DNA of 44,570 bases, from NCBI RefSeq assembly GCF_938015485.1, contig NZ_CALLVU010000052.1, positions 1 to 44,570 on the forward strand, written 5' to 3'. The position numbers and the translations under genes are program-made. Origin of the DNA: an uncultured Lachnoanaerobaculum sp. (GTDB lineage: Bacteria > Bacillota > Clostridia > Lachnospirales > Lachnospiraceae). The notes under the pieces were generated by a model. The model was not told where the DNA came from and did no database searches. It was given only the letters and a program-made list of their open reading frames with translations. This document shows positions 8,545-17,543 of the stretch, piece after piece (within the stretch, counting starts at the first letter, position 1; every line of letters begins with the position of its first letter).

Positions 8545-9666
8545 TTATTGTACCTGTACGGTACTTTCAATCTTAGTCTTTGACCACCTTTCGTAGAAAA
8601 GACTTCTGTGAAGTGCGGCTTTTATTGTAGTTAAAAGTAAGAATAAGAAATAAAGCAGTGCAATCAAAAGCTCTATTGTAGCATATCCCATATCCTTTGA
8701 GGCGTCGGTATTTATAAGTATAAAATTCTCCAATGCCTGACGTATATACATCGGCAAGTAAAGGTATATACCGAAAAATAAGAAGTAGCGCAAAAAGTAA
8801 GCAAAGAACTTAGGATGTCCTCCTTTAGTTGAAACTATGGCTGTACTTGTAATAAAGTTTCCAAGAGTGGAGCCCTTAGTAAGCATCGGCAATACAGAAA
8901 AATATGATAATGTTATTATCTCAAATGCTCTGACGATATGAAACGGTTTCATAAGCGGTCTGCTAAGCATGGTTATTATAGTTACAAATGCCATATCAAA
9001 AAAGAAGGATACAACTCGTCTGAACAGTGATATTTCCATACCTCTTTTATAGCTGACTGCATCAAGTTCATCTCTTGACGGCAGTATTATCATAAGCGGT
9101 CCGACAATGGCATAACCAAGTATTCCTCCCAGTGTATTTACTATCAAATCATCCACATCAAAGAGTCTGTAGCTTCCGGAGTATATAAAGTACAGTCCGG
9201 TAAGCTGAGTTATCTCAAAGAAAAGTGACAGTAAAAGTGAAAGTATAAATGTCTGTGAAAATGACTTTTTGAAATAGTAGCGAAGATACATTCCGAAAGG
9301 TACCGCCAAAAACAGATTCAATATATTTACCAAAAACGCTTTGTTCAGTACTATTGTAAGCCATGTTTTCGGTTCGCTCGGGATAACATGAGCTTTTTTT
9401 ATTATGTCTTTAATAAATAAAAACGGCTCAAGTTGCATCTTGTGGCTGTGTAGCGTAGCAGCTTTTTCAGGGCTTGGCAGCGGAAGTATGACAAGGCAGT
9501 ACATACACAGCAGATAAAATATAAAAGAGTAAACTATTAAAACTTTCAAGCTGAGTATGGATCCGTATTTGTGGTAGTTATAAGCAATATAAGGCAATGT
9601 AAAAACAGCCACCACTATCGGAAACAGTACAACAGCCTGAAAGGAAACTATTAAATATTGATTCAT
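8545..9666 (-). CDS. VanZ-like / RDD-domain fusion membrane protein
   Basis: A polytopic membrane protein of 373 residues. The first half matches the VanZ-like family: YCLVILPLP, an interior LNLFLAVPFGMYLR, SLFFEITQ, then LFDVDDLIVNTLGGILGY. The second half looks like an RDD domain, with FRRVVSFFFDMAFV as the R-D signature, KGSTLGNF, and two further hydrophobic segments. VanZ itself is linked to low-level teicoplanin resistance, but most VanZ-like proteins have no proven role. The start MNQYLIVSF is preferred over an upstream in-frame Met because AGGAGGATAT precedes it. It stands alone, convergent with tpiA. Confidence 0.8.
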   Translation of the reverse strand: MNQYLIVSFQAVVLFPIVVAVFTLPYIAYNYHKYGSILSLKVLIVYSFIFYLLCMYCLVILPLPSPEKAATLHSHKMQLEPFLFIKDIIKKAHVIPSEPKTWLTIVLNKAFLVNILNLFLAVPFGMYLRYYFKKSFSQTFILSLLLSLFFEITQLTGLYFIYSGSYRLFDVDDLIVNTLGGILGYAIVGPLMIILPSRDELDAVSYKRGMEISLFRRVVSFFFDMAFVTIITMLSRPLMKPFHIVRAFEIITLSYFSVLPMLTKGSTLGNFITSTAIVSTKGGHPKFFAYFLRYFLFFGIYLYLPMYIRQALENFILINTDASKDMGYATIELLIALLYFLFLLLTTIKAALHRSLFYERWSKTKIESTVQVQ

Positions 9667-9764
9667 ATATCCTCCGAATAAAACTTTATTGCATTGTAAT
9701 ACTTGCATAGATAAAGTATTTATGTTTTATCATAAAATAAAGACAGTAGTCAAGAGTAGAGGTT

Positions 9765-11369
9765 TTACTGTAGAGATGAGTATTTTTCTCTATATGAGGA
9801 TGGGGATATTCCAAGTTGCTTTTTAAAGCTTGTACTGAAATAGTACTGATTGGCATATCCACATTTTAAACTTATTTCTTTTAATGAAAGAGTACTTGTT
9901 ACAAGATATTCCTTGGCTGCTTCAATACGATATGAAGTTATTGTATCACTTATACTTTTATTATTATTTTTCTTGTATAATGCACTTAAATATGAAGGAC
10001 TCATATTTGCATATCTTGCTATATCATTAAGGCTTAGTGAGTTGTCTTCGTAATTATTTTTAATATAATTATCGACAAGTTCATAAGTTTGATCGTGGTA
10101 TGATTTTAATGAAAGACTTAATTTATCACATACTAAATTACATATTTCTTTCATCCAAAGAAAAAATTGATCATAAGTATGAAAAGTATCAAATCCACTA
10201 TATACTTTAATTATTTTTTGTTCTAATCCACTCGTATCAATGTTTATTTCATATAGAAATCTCAATATTTTTCCAAGCAGTGAGTATATACGGATAAATA
10301 TAATGTTTTTGTTTTCATATTTCTTAGATAATTCATTAAAGAAATTTCTAAGCCATTCTTCAATAGCAGTAATATCTTTTTTACAAAGAAGGCTTATAAA
10401 TTCCTCCTCAATAAAGTCTGAGTTATTTAAAAGACTGAATTCTTTTCCTGTGGCTTCTAAAGCATCAAAGATGTTTTTATTAGGATAAAAAAATCTATAT
10501 TTCAGAGCGTGGCAAGCATTTTCATATGAAATATTTAATTTCCATATACTGTCTACAATAGTTCCAATTCCTATACTTATATTTAATACGGACTCTTTAT
10601 ATTTATCCAAAAAAGATGAAACTGTTTTATGAATAACATATTGAAAATGAGATGGTGTATTACTATTTTGTGCAATAATGAATATTAAATTATTCAAATC
10701 TTGAATACAATAATATTTATCAAATAGTTCACATTCATTTTTAAATGTATCAGATATATTTAAAATTTCCATTTGAAATGTCAATACTCCATCATCTTCT
10801 TCAAATAGTGTAGGGCTTTCTATTTCTAATTTTACTATGTTAAAGAATGAATAATCTATTGTGATATCAAGATAGCTGATATATTTTTCAAAATATTTTG
10901 AAGGTTTACTGGATGAAAAATATAATATATCTTGAAAAAATTTAGCTATCATAAGTTGCTTACTTTCTTTTAAAATAGATAAATTTTTATGTTCCCTATC
11001 TATCTTATCAAAAGCATTTTTAATTTTTTCAGATAGAAAAGAATAGTCTATAGGTTTTTCAATGTAATCACATACACCAAGTCTTACCGCTTGTTTTGCA
11101 TATTCAAATCTGTCATATGCACTTATAAGTATTATCTTTATATAGGGATTTATTTTTAATATCTCACGACTAAGTGTTATGCCGTCTATATTTGGCATTT
11201 CTATGTCTGTAATGATGAGATCTATATGTTCATTCCTTGCATATTCCAGAGCATCTTTACCATCTTGAGTAATAAAAGATACTTCAGCATTTAAAACATT
11301 CCAGTCTATATTTATTTTAATACCTTCAGAAACAATATAATTATCATCAATTAAAATTACCTTTTTCAA
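9765..11369 (-). CDS. YesN-type response regulator with AraC DNA-binding domain
   Basis: A two-component response regulator of 534 residues. The receiver domain (about 1-120) has the acidic pair D8/D9, phospho-acceptor D55 in IITDIEMPN, S83 and K105 in EKPIDY. A long middle region of unknown function follows, and the C-terminus (last ~100 residues) has two AraC helix-turn-helix motifs (LSLNDIARYANMSPSYLSAL and LSLKEISLKCGYANQYYFST). I chose a TTG start (LKKVILIDDN) because GGAGGGAGACAA precedes it and it overlaps the kinase stop as ATTGA, suggesting translational coupling. It probably activates the divergent glycan transport operon. Confidence 0.9.
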   Translation of the reverse strand: MKKVILIDDNYIVSEGIKINIDWNVLNAEVSFITQDGKDALEYARNEHIDLIITDIEMPNIDGITLSREILKINPYIKIILISAYDRFEYAKQAVRLGVCDYIEKPIDYSFLSEKIKNAFDKIDREHKNLSILKESKQLMIAKFFQDILYFSSSKPSKYFEKYISYLDITIDYSFFNIVKLEIESPTLFEEDDGVLTFQMEILNISDTFKNECELFDKYYCIQDLNNLIFIIAQNSNTPSHFQYVIHKTVSSFLDKYKESVLNISIGIGTIVDSIWKLNISYENACHALKYRFFYPNKNIFDALEATGKEFSLLNNSDFIEEEFISLLCKKDITAIEEWLRNFFNELSKKYENKNIIFIRIYSLLGKILRFLYEINIDTSGLEQKIIKVYSGFDTFHTYDQFFLWMKEICNLVCDKLSLSLKSYHDQTYELVDNYIKNNYEDNSLSLNDIARYANMSPSYLSALYKKNNNKSISDTITSYRIEAAKEYLVTSTLSLKEISLKCGYANQYYFSTSFKKQLGISPSSYREKYSSLQ

Positions 11370-13153
11370 TTGTCTCCCTCCATCTGTGCATATTTTATAG
11401 TAATAGCAGTACCTTCGTTTAAACAACTTTCGATTGTAATTTCACCGGATCCGAATTCTGTATTTGATATTCTTTTATTTACATTACAAATACCGAAATG
11501 CTGAGTATAGTCTACTATATGATTTTGTAATTGATATTTAATTTTTGTCAACTTTTCAGGTTCAATTCCACATCCGTTATCTTTTATAATAATGATTATT
11601 TCATCATCACCATAACAAACAGATATAGATATATGTATATTTCTATGTTCAGTAGAGTAGCCATGTAAAACAGAGTTTTCAAGAAACGGCTGCAATGTGA
11701 ATTTACATATTAAATAATTTTCTATACCGTCTTCAGTATCAATACTCCAAGTTAATGTATCTTTGCGACAAAGTTGCTCCATTTCAAGGTAAAGTCTTGA
11801 TATCTCCAACTCATCTTTTATAGTTATTTTTTCACCTGACTTCCTAAGTGACATTCTATAAAATCTTGTTAAATTATCTATCATATGATTTGCTATCTCC
11901 AACTTACCTATAGTTTGGCAGGTCTTAATTGTACCAAGTATATTATACAAGAAGTGAGGATTGATTTGTGATTGAAGTAGCTGATATTTCAGCTTTTCCT
12001 CCGATACAGTTAACTCAAGTATAGATTGCATATTTTTATTTATTGATTCCTGCATATTTAAAAACGTTAAACCAAGCCTGTCTATTTCATCATAGCAATC
12101 AGAATCATTAATATTTGTTAAATAGTCAAGTTTAATACTTTTTTTGCCAAGTTTGAAACTATCCATAGCAAAAGAAAGTTTTCTGATTCTGTTTGTCAGA
12201 TTTGCAGAAGTAAGGAAAATTACAAGTAGTATTATAGGTATAGATATAAATATGATTAGGAAAAATGTCTTAAGGATAGTATATACATTACTGTAAATAT
12301 ATGTTTTAGGAATCTCGGTAACGTGATACCAACCGTTGTCTAATTTGACCGCATGATAGTATAAACTTTTATTATCATATACTGTTTTATTACCTGATGA
12401 AATAATATTTAATATATCACCATCTAATTTTGTACTGATTAGTTTTTCATCTGTATGTGAGATGATATTGCCGTTTAAATCTATGATAAATCCTGAGAGA
12501 TCAATACCTGAAAAACTTTCATTTAACATACTAGAAAATTCACTTGTATTCAATAATACTATGTATGCGTACTCAGTGTTTTTAGTAACTTGATTGTTTA
12601 GCGTACTCACATAGCCTGTTACATTTTGGGTTTTTCCGGTATTATCCAAAACATATGATAGATGATAATTTGGTTTATAAATCCACTTAGAATCCATACT
12701 CACAATATCTTCAAGATCAAACTCTTTTAGGTCATATAATGGATGAAAGGTCAATCCTTCAGAAGAAGCTATATTTTTATCATCCAAAAAAATATCTATA
12801 TGGTAAACATTAAATGTTGACTCTAATAGATGTATATTATCTCTTACATTTGTAAGTATGGAGAAGTCTTCACTGTCGTGTGGCATTCTGTTCAACAATG
12901 AGTACATATCATACCTGATAGTATCCGATATCTTTTGAACTTGATTTAATCTGTTGTTTATTCTTATATTAAGTTGGTCATCTGCAAGAATAATTGAGTT
13001 TAATATACTGTCACCTGCAATTTTATGTGTAATACTGTATAGTATTGAGCCCATTAAAATGATAGGTAGTACTGTACATATTAAAAATGAGAATAATAAT
13101 CTATGATGATACTTTGAAAATATAAAGGATTTTACATATCTTATAATATCCAT
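11366..13153 (-). CDS. YesM-type sensor histidine kinase
   Basis: A membrane sensor kinase of 595 residues. One transmembrane helix lies near residues 19-41, then an extracellular sensing region of about 240 residues (Cache-like by layout), and a second helix (FFLIIFISIPIILLVIFL). A HAMP-like linker leads to the His_kinase domain with LLQSQINPHFLYN (His about 400), and then an HATPase domain with DNGCGIEPEKL near 525. The NPHFLYN phospho-acceptor is typical of the YesM/LytS class. The start MDIIRYVKSF is chosen for its AAGGAGG site; a longer frame has no such site. The gene is divergent from the binding-protein gene and probably senses the transported sugar or its bound receptor. Confidence 0.92.
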   Translation of the reverse strand: MDIIRYVKSFIFSKYHHRLLFSFLICTVLPIILMGSILYSITHKIAGDSILNSIILADDQLNIRINNRLNQVQKISDTIRYDMYSLLNRMPHDSEDFSILTNVRDNIHLLESTFNVYHIDIFLDDKNIASSEGLTFHPLYDLKEFDLEDIVSMDSKWIYKPNYHLSYVLDNTGKTQNVTGYVSTLNNQVTKNTEYAYIVLLNTSEFSSMLNESFSGIDLSGFIIDLNGNIISHTDEKLISTKLDGDILNIISSGNKTVYDNKSLYYHAVKLDNGWYHVTEIPKTYIYSNVYTILKTFFLIIFISIPIILLVIFLTSANLTNRIRKLSFAMDSFKLGKKSIKLDYLTNINDSDCYDEIDRLGLTFLNMQESINKNMQSILELTVSEEKLKYQLLQSQINPHFLYNILGTIKTCQTIGKLEIANHMIDNLTRFYRMSLRKSGEKITIKDELEISRLYLEMEQLCRKDTLTWSIDTEDGIENYLICKFTLQPFLENSVLHGYSTEHRNIHISISVCYGDDEIIIIIKDNGCGIEPEKLTKIKYQLQNHIVDYTQHFGICNVNKRISNTEFGSGEITIESCLNEGTAITIKYAQMEGDN

Positions 13154-13276
13154 AAATGCCTCCTTGTTTATATAGAAGGTATTATAATCTGATAAAAAAT
13201 ACAAAACAACATAAATAAAAATAATATAAACGGTTCGTAATATATTGTATTTTGTTAGATAAAAAAATTTATTATT

Positions 13277-13304
13277 ATTGGTATATCAAAATTAATATAC
13301 CAAT
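13277..13304 (+). promoter_or_regulatory. Perfect inverted repeat just upstream of the binding-protein gene
   Basis: The arms ATTGGTATAT and ATATACCAAT are 10 bp and perfect, separated by 8 bases. The repeat sits directly ahead of the TGGAGGGA ribosome binding site for the gene at 13318, within the 164-bp divergent region. It could be a binding site for the adjacent AraC-type regulator or an mRNA hairpin that affects translation. The rest of the divergent region is very A/T-rich, and no confident -35/-10 pair could be fixed. Confidence 0.5.
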
Positions 13305-13317
13305 GCGTGGAGGGAAA

Positions 13318-14577
13318 ATGAAGAAGAAAATCGCAAAACTTATTTTAGGTACAATGTTTTTAACAGGGGTGTTATCAGGATGTGGAAGTAACACAAAGGA
13401 AACTGCCGGTGGTGATAATAACGGTAATAAGTATGACTTAACACTGTATAGTATCAATACAACCGATGCAGATTTTGGAGATTGGCTTAAAAATGTAGAA
13501 GATGCTACAGGGTTGAAGATAAATGTAATTGCAGCACCTACGGATTCGGATACACGTCAACAAAAGATAACCACTATACTTTCTACAGGTGATTCAAGCG
13601 TAGATATACTTGAGATAAATGATGAGATGAGTGCATCATTTAAAAATTCGGGATGGCTTGAAGGTTTGAATGATACTGTTATGACAGAAGATATCAGAGG
13701 TGAATTTGCAAAAGGTTATTTGGATCAGATGATTACCGATAAGCAGGGAAATATTATCGGAGTTCCGGGGTATGCAGGTTATCTGGCATTTTGGGTAAAT
13801 CAAAAGATAATGGATGAAGCAGGTGTTGATAAATTGGATACAAAGGAAGATTTTGAGAAATATATGCTTGCCGCTTCAAAAGATGGAAGATATGGTTATG
13901 GTGGTTCATGGGAGAAGACATATGTGTTTAATGAGATTGCTCAATTTGTAAATATGTTTGGTGGAGATTATTTTGATTGGACAAGGCCTGAGAATAAAGA
14001 AGCAATACAGTTTTTATATGATATGGTACAAAATAAGCAGACACCTATTGACCAGATTGCAGATAAATATGAACAGATGAATCCTAAAGCAAATGACGGA
14101 AAGTATGGATGTTGGTTTATGTGGGGGCTTGGTACAGACTATGAAAAAGCAGGTATGTTAGGACAAGATAAGATTCATATGGCTATGGTTCCTTCGATGA
14201 CAGATGACGGTAAGAGAGCTATATTTACAGATTCATGGAGTTATGTATTGAATTCATCTTCAAAAAATAAGGAAGCGGCAATAAAATTCTTAAAGTATAT
14301 GGCATCTGAGGGTGGAATGGAAGCTTCATATAAATATTTTGATCGTTATCCTGCAAGAAAGGATGTTGCAGAGAAGGTTGTACCTGATACAGATCCGGCA
14401 AAGGAAATGTACAGCAGATATGCATCTGAGTGTAATGTACAGGGTAGACCTATGTTACCTCAGACTATGGAGTTTATTACGGACATGGGAACAATATATC
14501 AGTCTTGTATGAAGGGTGAGATATCTGTAGATGATTTCTGTAAGAAAGCACAAGAACTTGTAGATAAATATAAATAG
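13318..14577 (+). CDS. Extracellular sugar-binding lipoprotein (ABC transporter, family 1)
   Basis: Solute-binding protein of a carbohydrate ABC importer, 419 residues. The signal peptide runs from MKKKIAKLILG to the lipobox LSGC, so the mature protein is anchored through Cys. The SBP_bac_1 fold is indicated by NDEMSASFKNSGWLEGL, the GVPGYAGYLAFWVNQ segment and TDSWSYVLNSSSKN. The start was moved to ATG 13318 because GGAGGGAAA precedes it and the signal peptide begins there; the longer frame starts with non-signal sequence. It heads the permease-hydrolase operon. It is clearly paralogous to the lipoprotein at 17544. Confidence 0.92.
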   Translation: MKKKIAKLILGTMFLTGVLSGCGSNTKETAGGDNNGNKYDLTLYSINTTDADFGDWLKNVEDATGLKINVIAAPTDSDTRQQKITTILSTGDSSVDILEINDEMSASFKNSGWLEGLNDTVMTEDIRGEFAKGYLDQMITDKQGNIIGVPGYAGYLAFWVNQKIMDEAGVDKLDTKEDFEKYMLAASKDGRYGYGGSWEKTYVFNEIAQFVNMFGGDYFDWTRPENKEAIQFLYDMVQNKQTPIDQIADKYEQMNPKANDGKYGCWFMWGLGTDYEKAGMLGQDKIHMAMVPSMTDDGKRAIFTDSWSYVLNSSSKNKEAAIKFLKYMASEGGMEASYKYFDRYPARKDVAEKVVPDTDPAKEMYSRYASECNVQGRPMLPQTMEFITDMGTIYQSCMKGEISVDDFCKKAQELVDKYK

Positions 14578-14586
14578 AATATTTTG

Positions 14587-14640
14587 AATGCTACAGTGTA
14601 TTTTGGTTTAACATAATGTAAGCTGTAGCATTTGTTTTTA
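14587..14640 (+). terminator. Intercistronic hairpin between binding-protein and permease genes
   Basis: The arms AATGCTACAG and CTGTAGCATT form a perfect 10-bp stem followed by TTTGTTTTTA. A stem-loop after the first gene is common in sugar ABC operons. It would give more binding protein than permease by partial termination and 3'-end stabilisation. Confidence 0.7.
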
Positions 14641-14662
14641 TATAAGTGGAGGTAGATTTGTT

Positions 14663-15541
14663 TTGAATACTAACAGTAAGATAAAAAAATATATACCTGT
14701 AATTTTGATAATACCTATAGTAATAATAAGAGGTTTTACCACTATATATCCTATAATAATAACATTTATAAATAGTTTATATAATATTAAAGTATTATCA
14801 GGTATACACGAATTTATAGGTTTAAAAAATTATATAGATGTATTTAAGGATGATAAGATTATTTCATCAATAAAATTTACGGCAATTTTTGTTATTGTAT
14901 CTATGCTTTTTCATGTTTTATTGGGAACTGTATTGGCTTTGATTCTGAATATGAAATTTAGAGGAAGACGCTTTTTAAGAACTATAGTATTGATACCATG
15001 GGCAATGCCTGCAGTTGTTATAGGTATGGCGGCAAAATGGGGATTCAATAATGATTATGGTTTAATTAATGACTTAATAAGAAGATTCATACCAAGTTTT
15101 CAATTTAATTGGTTAATAAATACAGGTTCTGCTCGTGGAGCAGTTATATCTATGGATTTGTGGAAAGACTTACCTTTTTTTGCAATACTAATTTTATCCG
15201 GACTTCAATTTATATCAGAGGATGTATATGAAGCAGCTAAGGTGGATGGTGCCAACAGTATTCAAATATTTTTTAAAATTACTCTACCTCTGATAATTAA
15301 GAATATACTTACATTATGTATTCCATTTACATTGTGGAGATTAACATCGTTTGACCTGGTATATGCTATGACATCAGGTGGACCGGGTGAGGATACATCT
15401 CTAATAGCTTACCGTATAGCTATGGAATCGTTTACCAATCTAAATATAGGATATGCATCAACTCTAGCTATTATGTTATTTGTTTTAATGGCATTGTTTA
15501 GTTGGGTAAATATAAGATTTATGAATAAATATAATGATTGA
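14663..15541 (+). CDS. Sugar ABC transporter permease, MalF/UgpA type
   Basis: Inner-membrane subunit of a carbohydrate ABC importer, 292 residues with six predicted transmembrane helices. The EAA loop that docks the ATPase is EAAKVDGANSIQIFFKITLP, followed by a typical SGGPGEDTSLIAYRI segment. The start is TTG at 14663, supported by GTGGAGGT eight bases upstream and by the KKYIPVILIIPIV N-terminal helix. It ends near the ribosome binding site of the partner permease and works with it as a heterodimer. Confidence 0.92.
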   Translation: MNTNSKIKKYIPVILIIPIVIIRGFTTIYPIIITFINSLYNIKVLSGIHEFIGLKNYIDVFKDDKIISSIKFTAIFVIVSMLFHVLLGTVLALILNMKFRGRRFLRTIVLIPWAMPAVVIGMAAKWGFNNDYGLINDLIRRFIPSFQFNWLINTGSARGAVISMDLWKDLPFFAILILSGLQFISEDVYEAAKVDGANSIQIFFKITLPLIIKNILTLCIPFTLWRLTSFDLVYAMTSGGPGEDTSLIAYRIAMESFTNLNIGYASTLAIMLFVLMALFSWVNIRFMNKYND

Positions 15542-15552
15542 TAGGAGGTAAT

Positions 15553-16407
15553 ATGAAAAGCAATATAAAATATAAAGTATATAAAAAATGTATAACTATT
15601 TGTAAATGGTTATTATTTGCTGTAGTCGCCTTTTTTATTTTATTTCCTGTTTATTGGATTTTTATTTCATCAATTACACCTGCAGGAGAATTATTTAAGA
15701 AGCCTATAGATTATTTGCCGAATCATCCTACACTTGAAAGTTATAAATTTTTGATTGAAAATGTGGGATTATTGAGTAAAATAGGAAATACAATACTGAT
15801 TGTAGGTAGTACTTTAATAATAAGTACAATATTATGTACAATGGCTGCTTATGGATTTTCAAGATTTAAATCAAAATGGATAAGTATAGCTTTTGCATTT
15901 ATACTTGCAACTTTACTTATACCTGAAGTAGTGACTGCAAGACCTCTGTATGAGTTTATGAAAAAGGTTGGATTATTTGATACATATCAAGGTTTAATTT
16001 TATTATATGTAAGTTCAGTTATTCCTTTTACCGTTTTGATATTAAATAATTTTGTTGGGAAAATTCCTATTTCTCTTGAAGAGGCGGCTTCAATAGACGG
16101 TGCAAATTTTGTACAAATACTTTTTTATATAGTTTTGCCTTTGATGAAGCCGGCTATTGCAACTGTGTGTATTATTAATTTTATAAACTGTTTAAATAAT
16201 TTCTTCACACCTTTGTATTACTCAAACGGAATTCAGGTATTGTCGGTAGCAATTGTTCAGCTTCCTTTAAGAGATAATATGTATGGGGTACCATGGGATT
16301 TAGTTAGCGCTATGGGATGGATTATACTTTTACCGATAATAATATTTGTAGCAATTTTTGAAAAACAAATTATGGACGGAATTATGGCAGGTGGAGTTAA
16401 ATCATAG
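15553..16407 (+). CDS. Sugar ABC transporter permease, MalG/UgpE type
   Basis: Second membrane subunit of the importer, 284 residues. It has six hydrophobic helices and an EAA loop reading EEAASIDGANFVQILFYIVL. I place the start at ATG 15553 (MKSNIKYKVYKKC), which follows ATAGGAGGTAAT; an ATG 15 bases earlier would overlap that site. No ATP-binding protein is encoded in the operon. In Gram-positive bacteria such importers usually recruit a shared MsmX-type ATPase encoded elsewhere, which is inferred here. Confidence 0.92.
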   Translation: MKSNIKYKVYKKCITICKWLLFAVVAFFILFPVYWIFISSITPAGELFKKPIDYLPNHPTLESYKFLIENVGLLSKIGNTILIVGSTLIISTILCTMAAYGFSRFKSKWISIAFAFILATLLIPEVVTARPLYEFMKKVGLFDTYQGLILLYVSSVIPFTVLILNNFVGKIPISLEEAASIDGANFVQILFYIVLPLMKPAIATVCIINFINCLNNFFTPLYYSNGIQVLSVAIVQLPLRDNMYGVPWDLVSAMGWIILLPIIIFVAIFEKQIMDGIMAGGVKS

Positions 16408-16428
16408 TTAATATTTGGAGGAAAATTT

Positions 16429-17535
16429 ATGTATGATTTATATGGAAGTTTAGGAAATTTAGCTGTTTTGAAGAATAGAAAAAGCAGAGCAATAAATGCA
16501 GAAAATCCTACAGGAGAAAAAGGAAAAGGCGGGATGGCGGCAAGTAATCTTGGACCTTCAAGAAAAGGTAGCCCATGTTTGAAGGATATACCAAGCGGTG
16601 CAACTGTAACACTTGCAGATATAGAGGGACCGGGTATCATAAATCACATATGGATTACAGTTACAAATAAGACTACAGAAGCGGATTGCTTCGTTTTAAG
16701 TGACTTGGTAATAAGGATATATTGGGATGATGAGGTAGTACCTTCTGTAGAGAGTCCATTGGGAGATTTGTTTTGTTGCGGGTTTGCAAGAGAATGTACA
16801 GTTAATTCTATTCCTATAGCAGTTATTCCGAACCGCGGAATGAACAGTTATTTCCAGATGCCGTTTAGAAAGAGAGCCAGAATTACCTTGGAAAATCAGC
16901 ATGCGAATCCGATACCTGCTTTTTTCTATCAGATAGATTATTGTATTGTAGATGAACTCAATGATGATGTAGCATATTTTCATGCACAGTGGAGAAGAGA
17001 GAGATTGACTACGATAGGTAAGGACTATGTGATACTTGATAATGTCAAAGGGAGAGGTCATTATGTAGGTACATATTTGGCATTGACAACATTGGAAAGA
17101 TACTGGTGGGGTGAAGGTGAAGTAAAGTTTTATATAGACGGAGATTTGGAATATCCTACAATATGCGGAACAGGTACTGAAGACTACTTTGGAGGATCTT
17201 GGAGCTTTGCGAAGCAAGTTAACGGAAAGACTGTGGAACAAAATTATAATACTGCATATATGGGATATCCGTATTATTCTTCACATGATGAATTGATTCA
17301 CAATGATTACCATAACGATGACTGTTTGCCGATGAGAGGATTTTATAGATGGCATATACAAGATCCGATATGTTTTGATGAAGACTTAAAGGTTACTATA
17401 CAACAAATCGGTGTTGGACATGGAGGTTTATTTGAGAGACAAGATGATGTTGCGAGCGTTGCTTATTGGTATCAGAGCGAACCACATAATCCTTTTTCAC
17501 CACTTTTGAGTAAGGAGTACAGGCGTCCGAGATAG
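16429..17535 (+). CDS. GH172 (DUF2961) glycoside hydrolase, cytoplasmic
   Basis: A 368-residue protein of the DUF2961 family, now glycoside hydrolase family 172. Characterised members act on alpha-D-fructofuranose or alpha-D-arabinofuranose linkages, including difructose dianhydride. Family-typical segments are AEDGPGIINHIW-like (here IEGPGIINHIWIT), the PLGDLFCCGF stretch, NRGMNSYFQMPFRKRARI, FYQIDYCIVDE, and the strongly conserved CGTGTEDYFGGSW with Glu251. There is no signal peptide, so the substrate must be imported, which fits the two permeases just upstream (21-base gap, GGAGG site). The locus is therefore probably for a fructose- or arabinofuranose-containing oligosaccharide. Exact specificity is not predictable from sequence alone. 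Confidence 0.87.
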   Translation: MYDLYGSLGNLAVLKNRKSRAINAENPTGEKGKGGMAASNLGPSRKGSPCLKDIPSGATVTLADIEGPGIINHIWITVTNKTTEADCFVLSDLVIRIYWDDEVVPSVESPLGDLFCCGFARECTVNSIPIAVIPNRGMNSYFQMPFRKRARITLENQHANPIPAFFYQIDYCIVDELNDDVAYFHAQWRRERLTTIGKDYVILDNVKGRGHYVGTYLALTTLERYWWGEGEVKFYIDGDLEYPTICGTGTEDYFGGSWSFAKQVNGKTVEQNYNTAYMGYPYYSSHDELIHNDYHNDDCLPMRGFYRWHIQDPICFDEDLKVTIQQIGVGHGGLFERQDDVASVAYWYQSEPHNPFSPLLSKEYRRPR

Positions 17536-17543
17536 GTGTAAAA

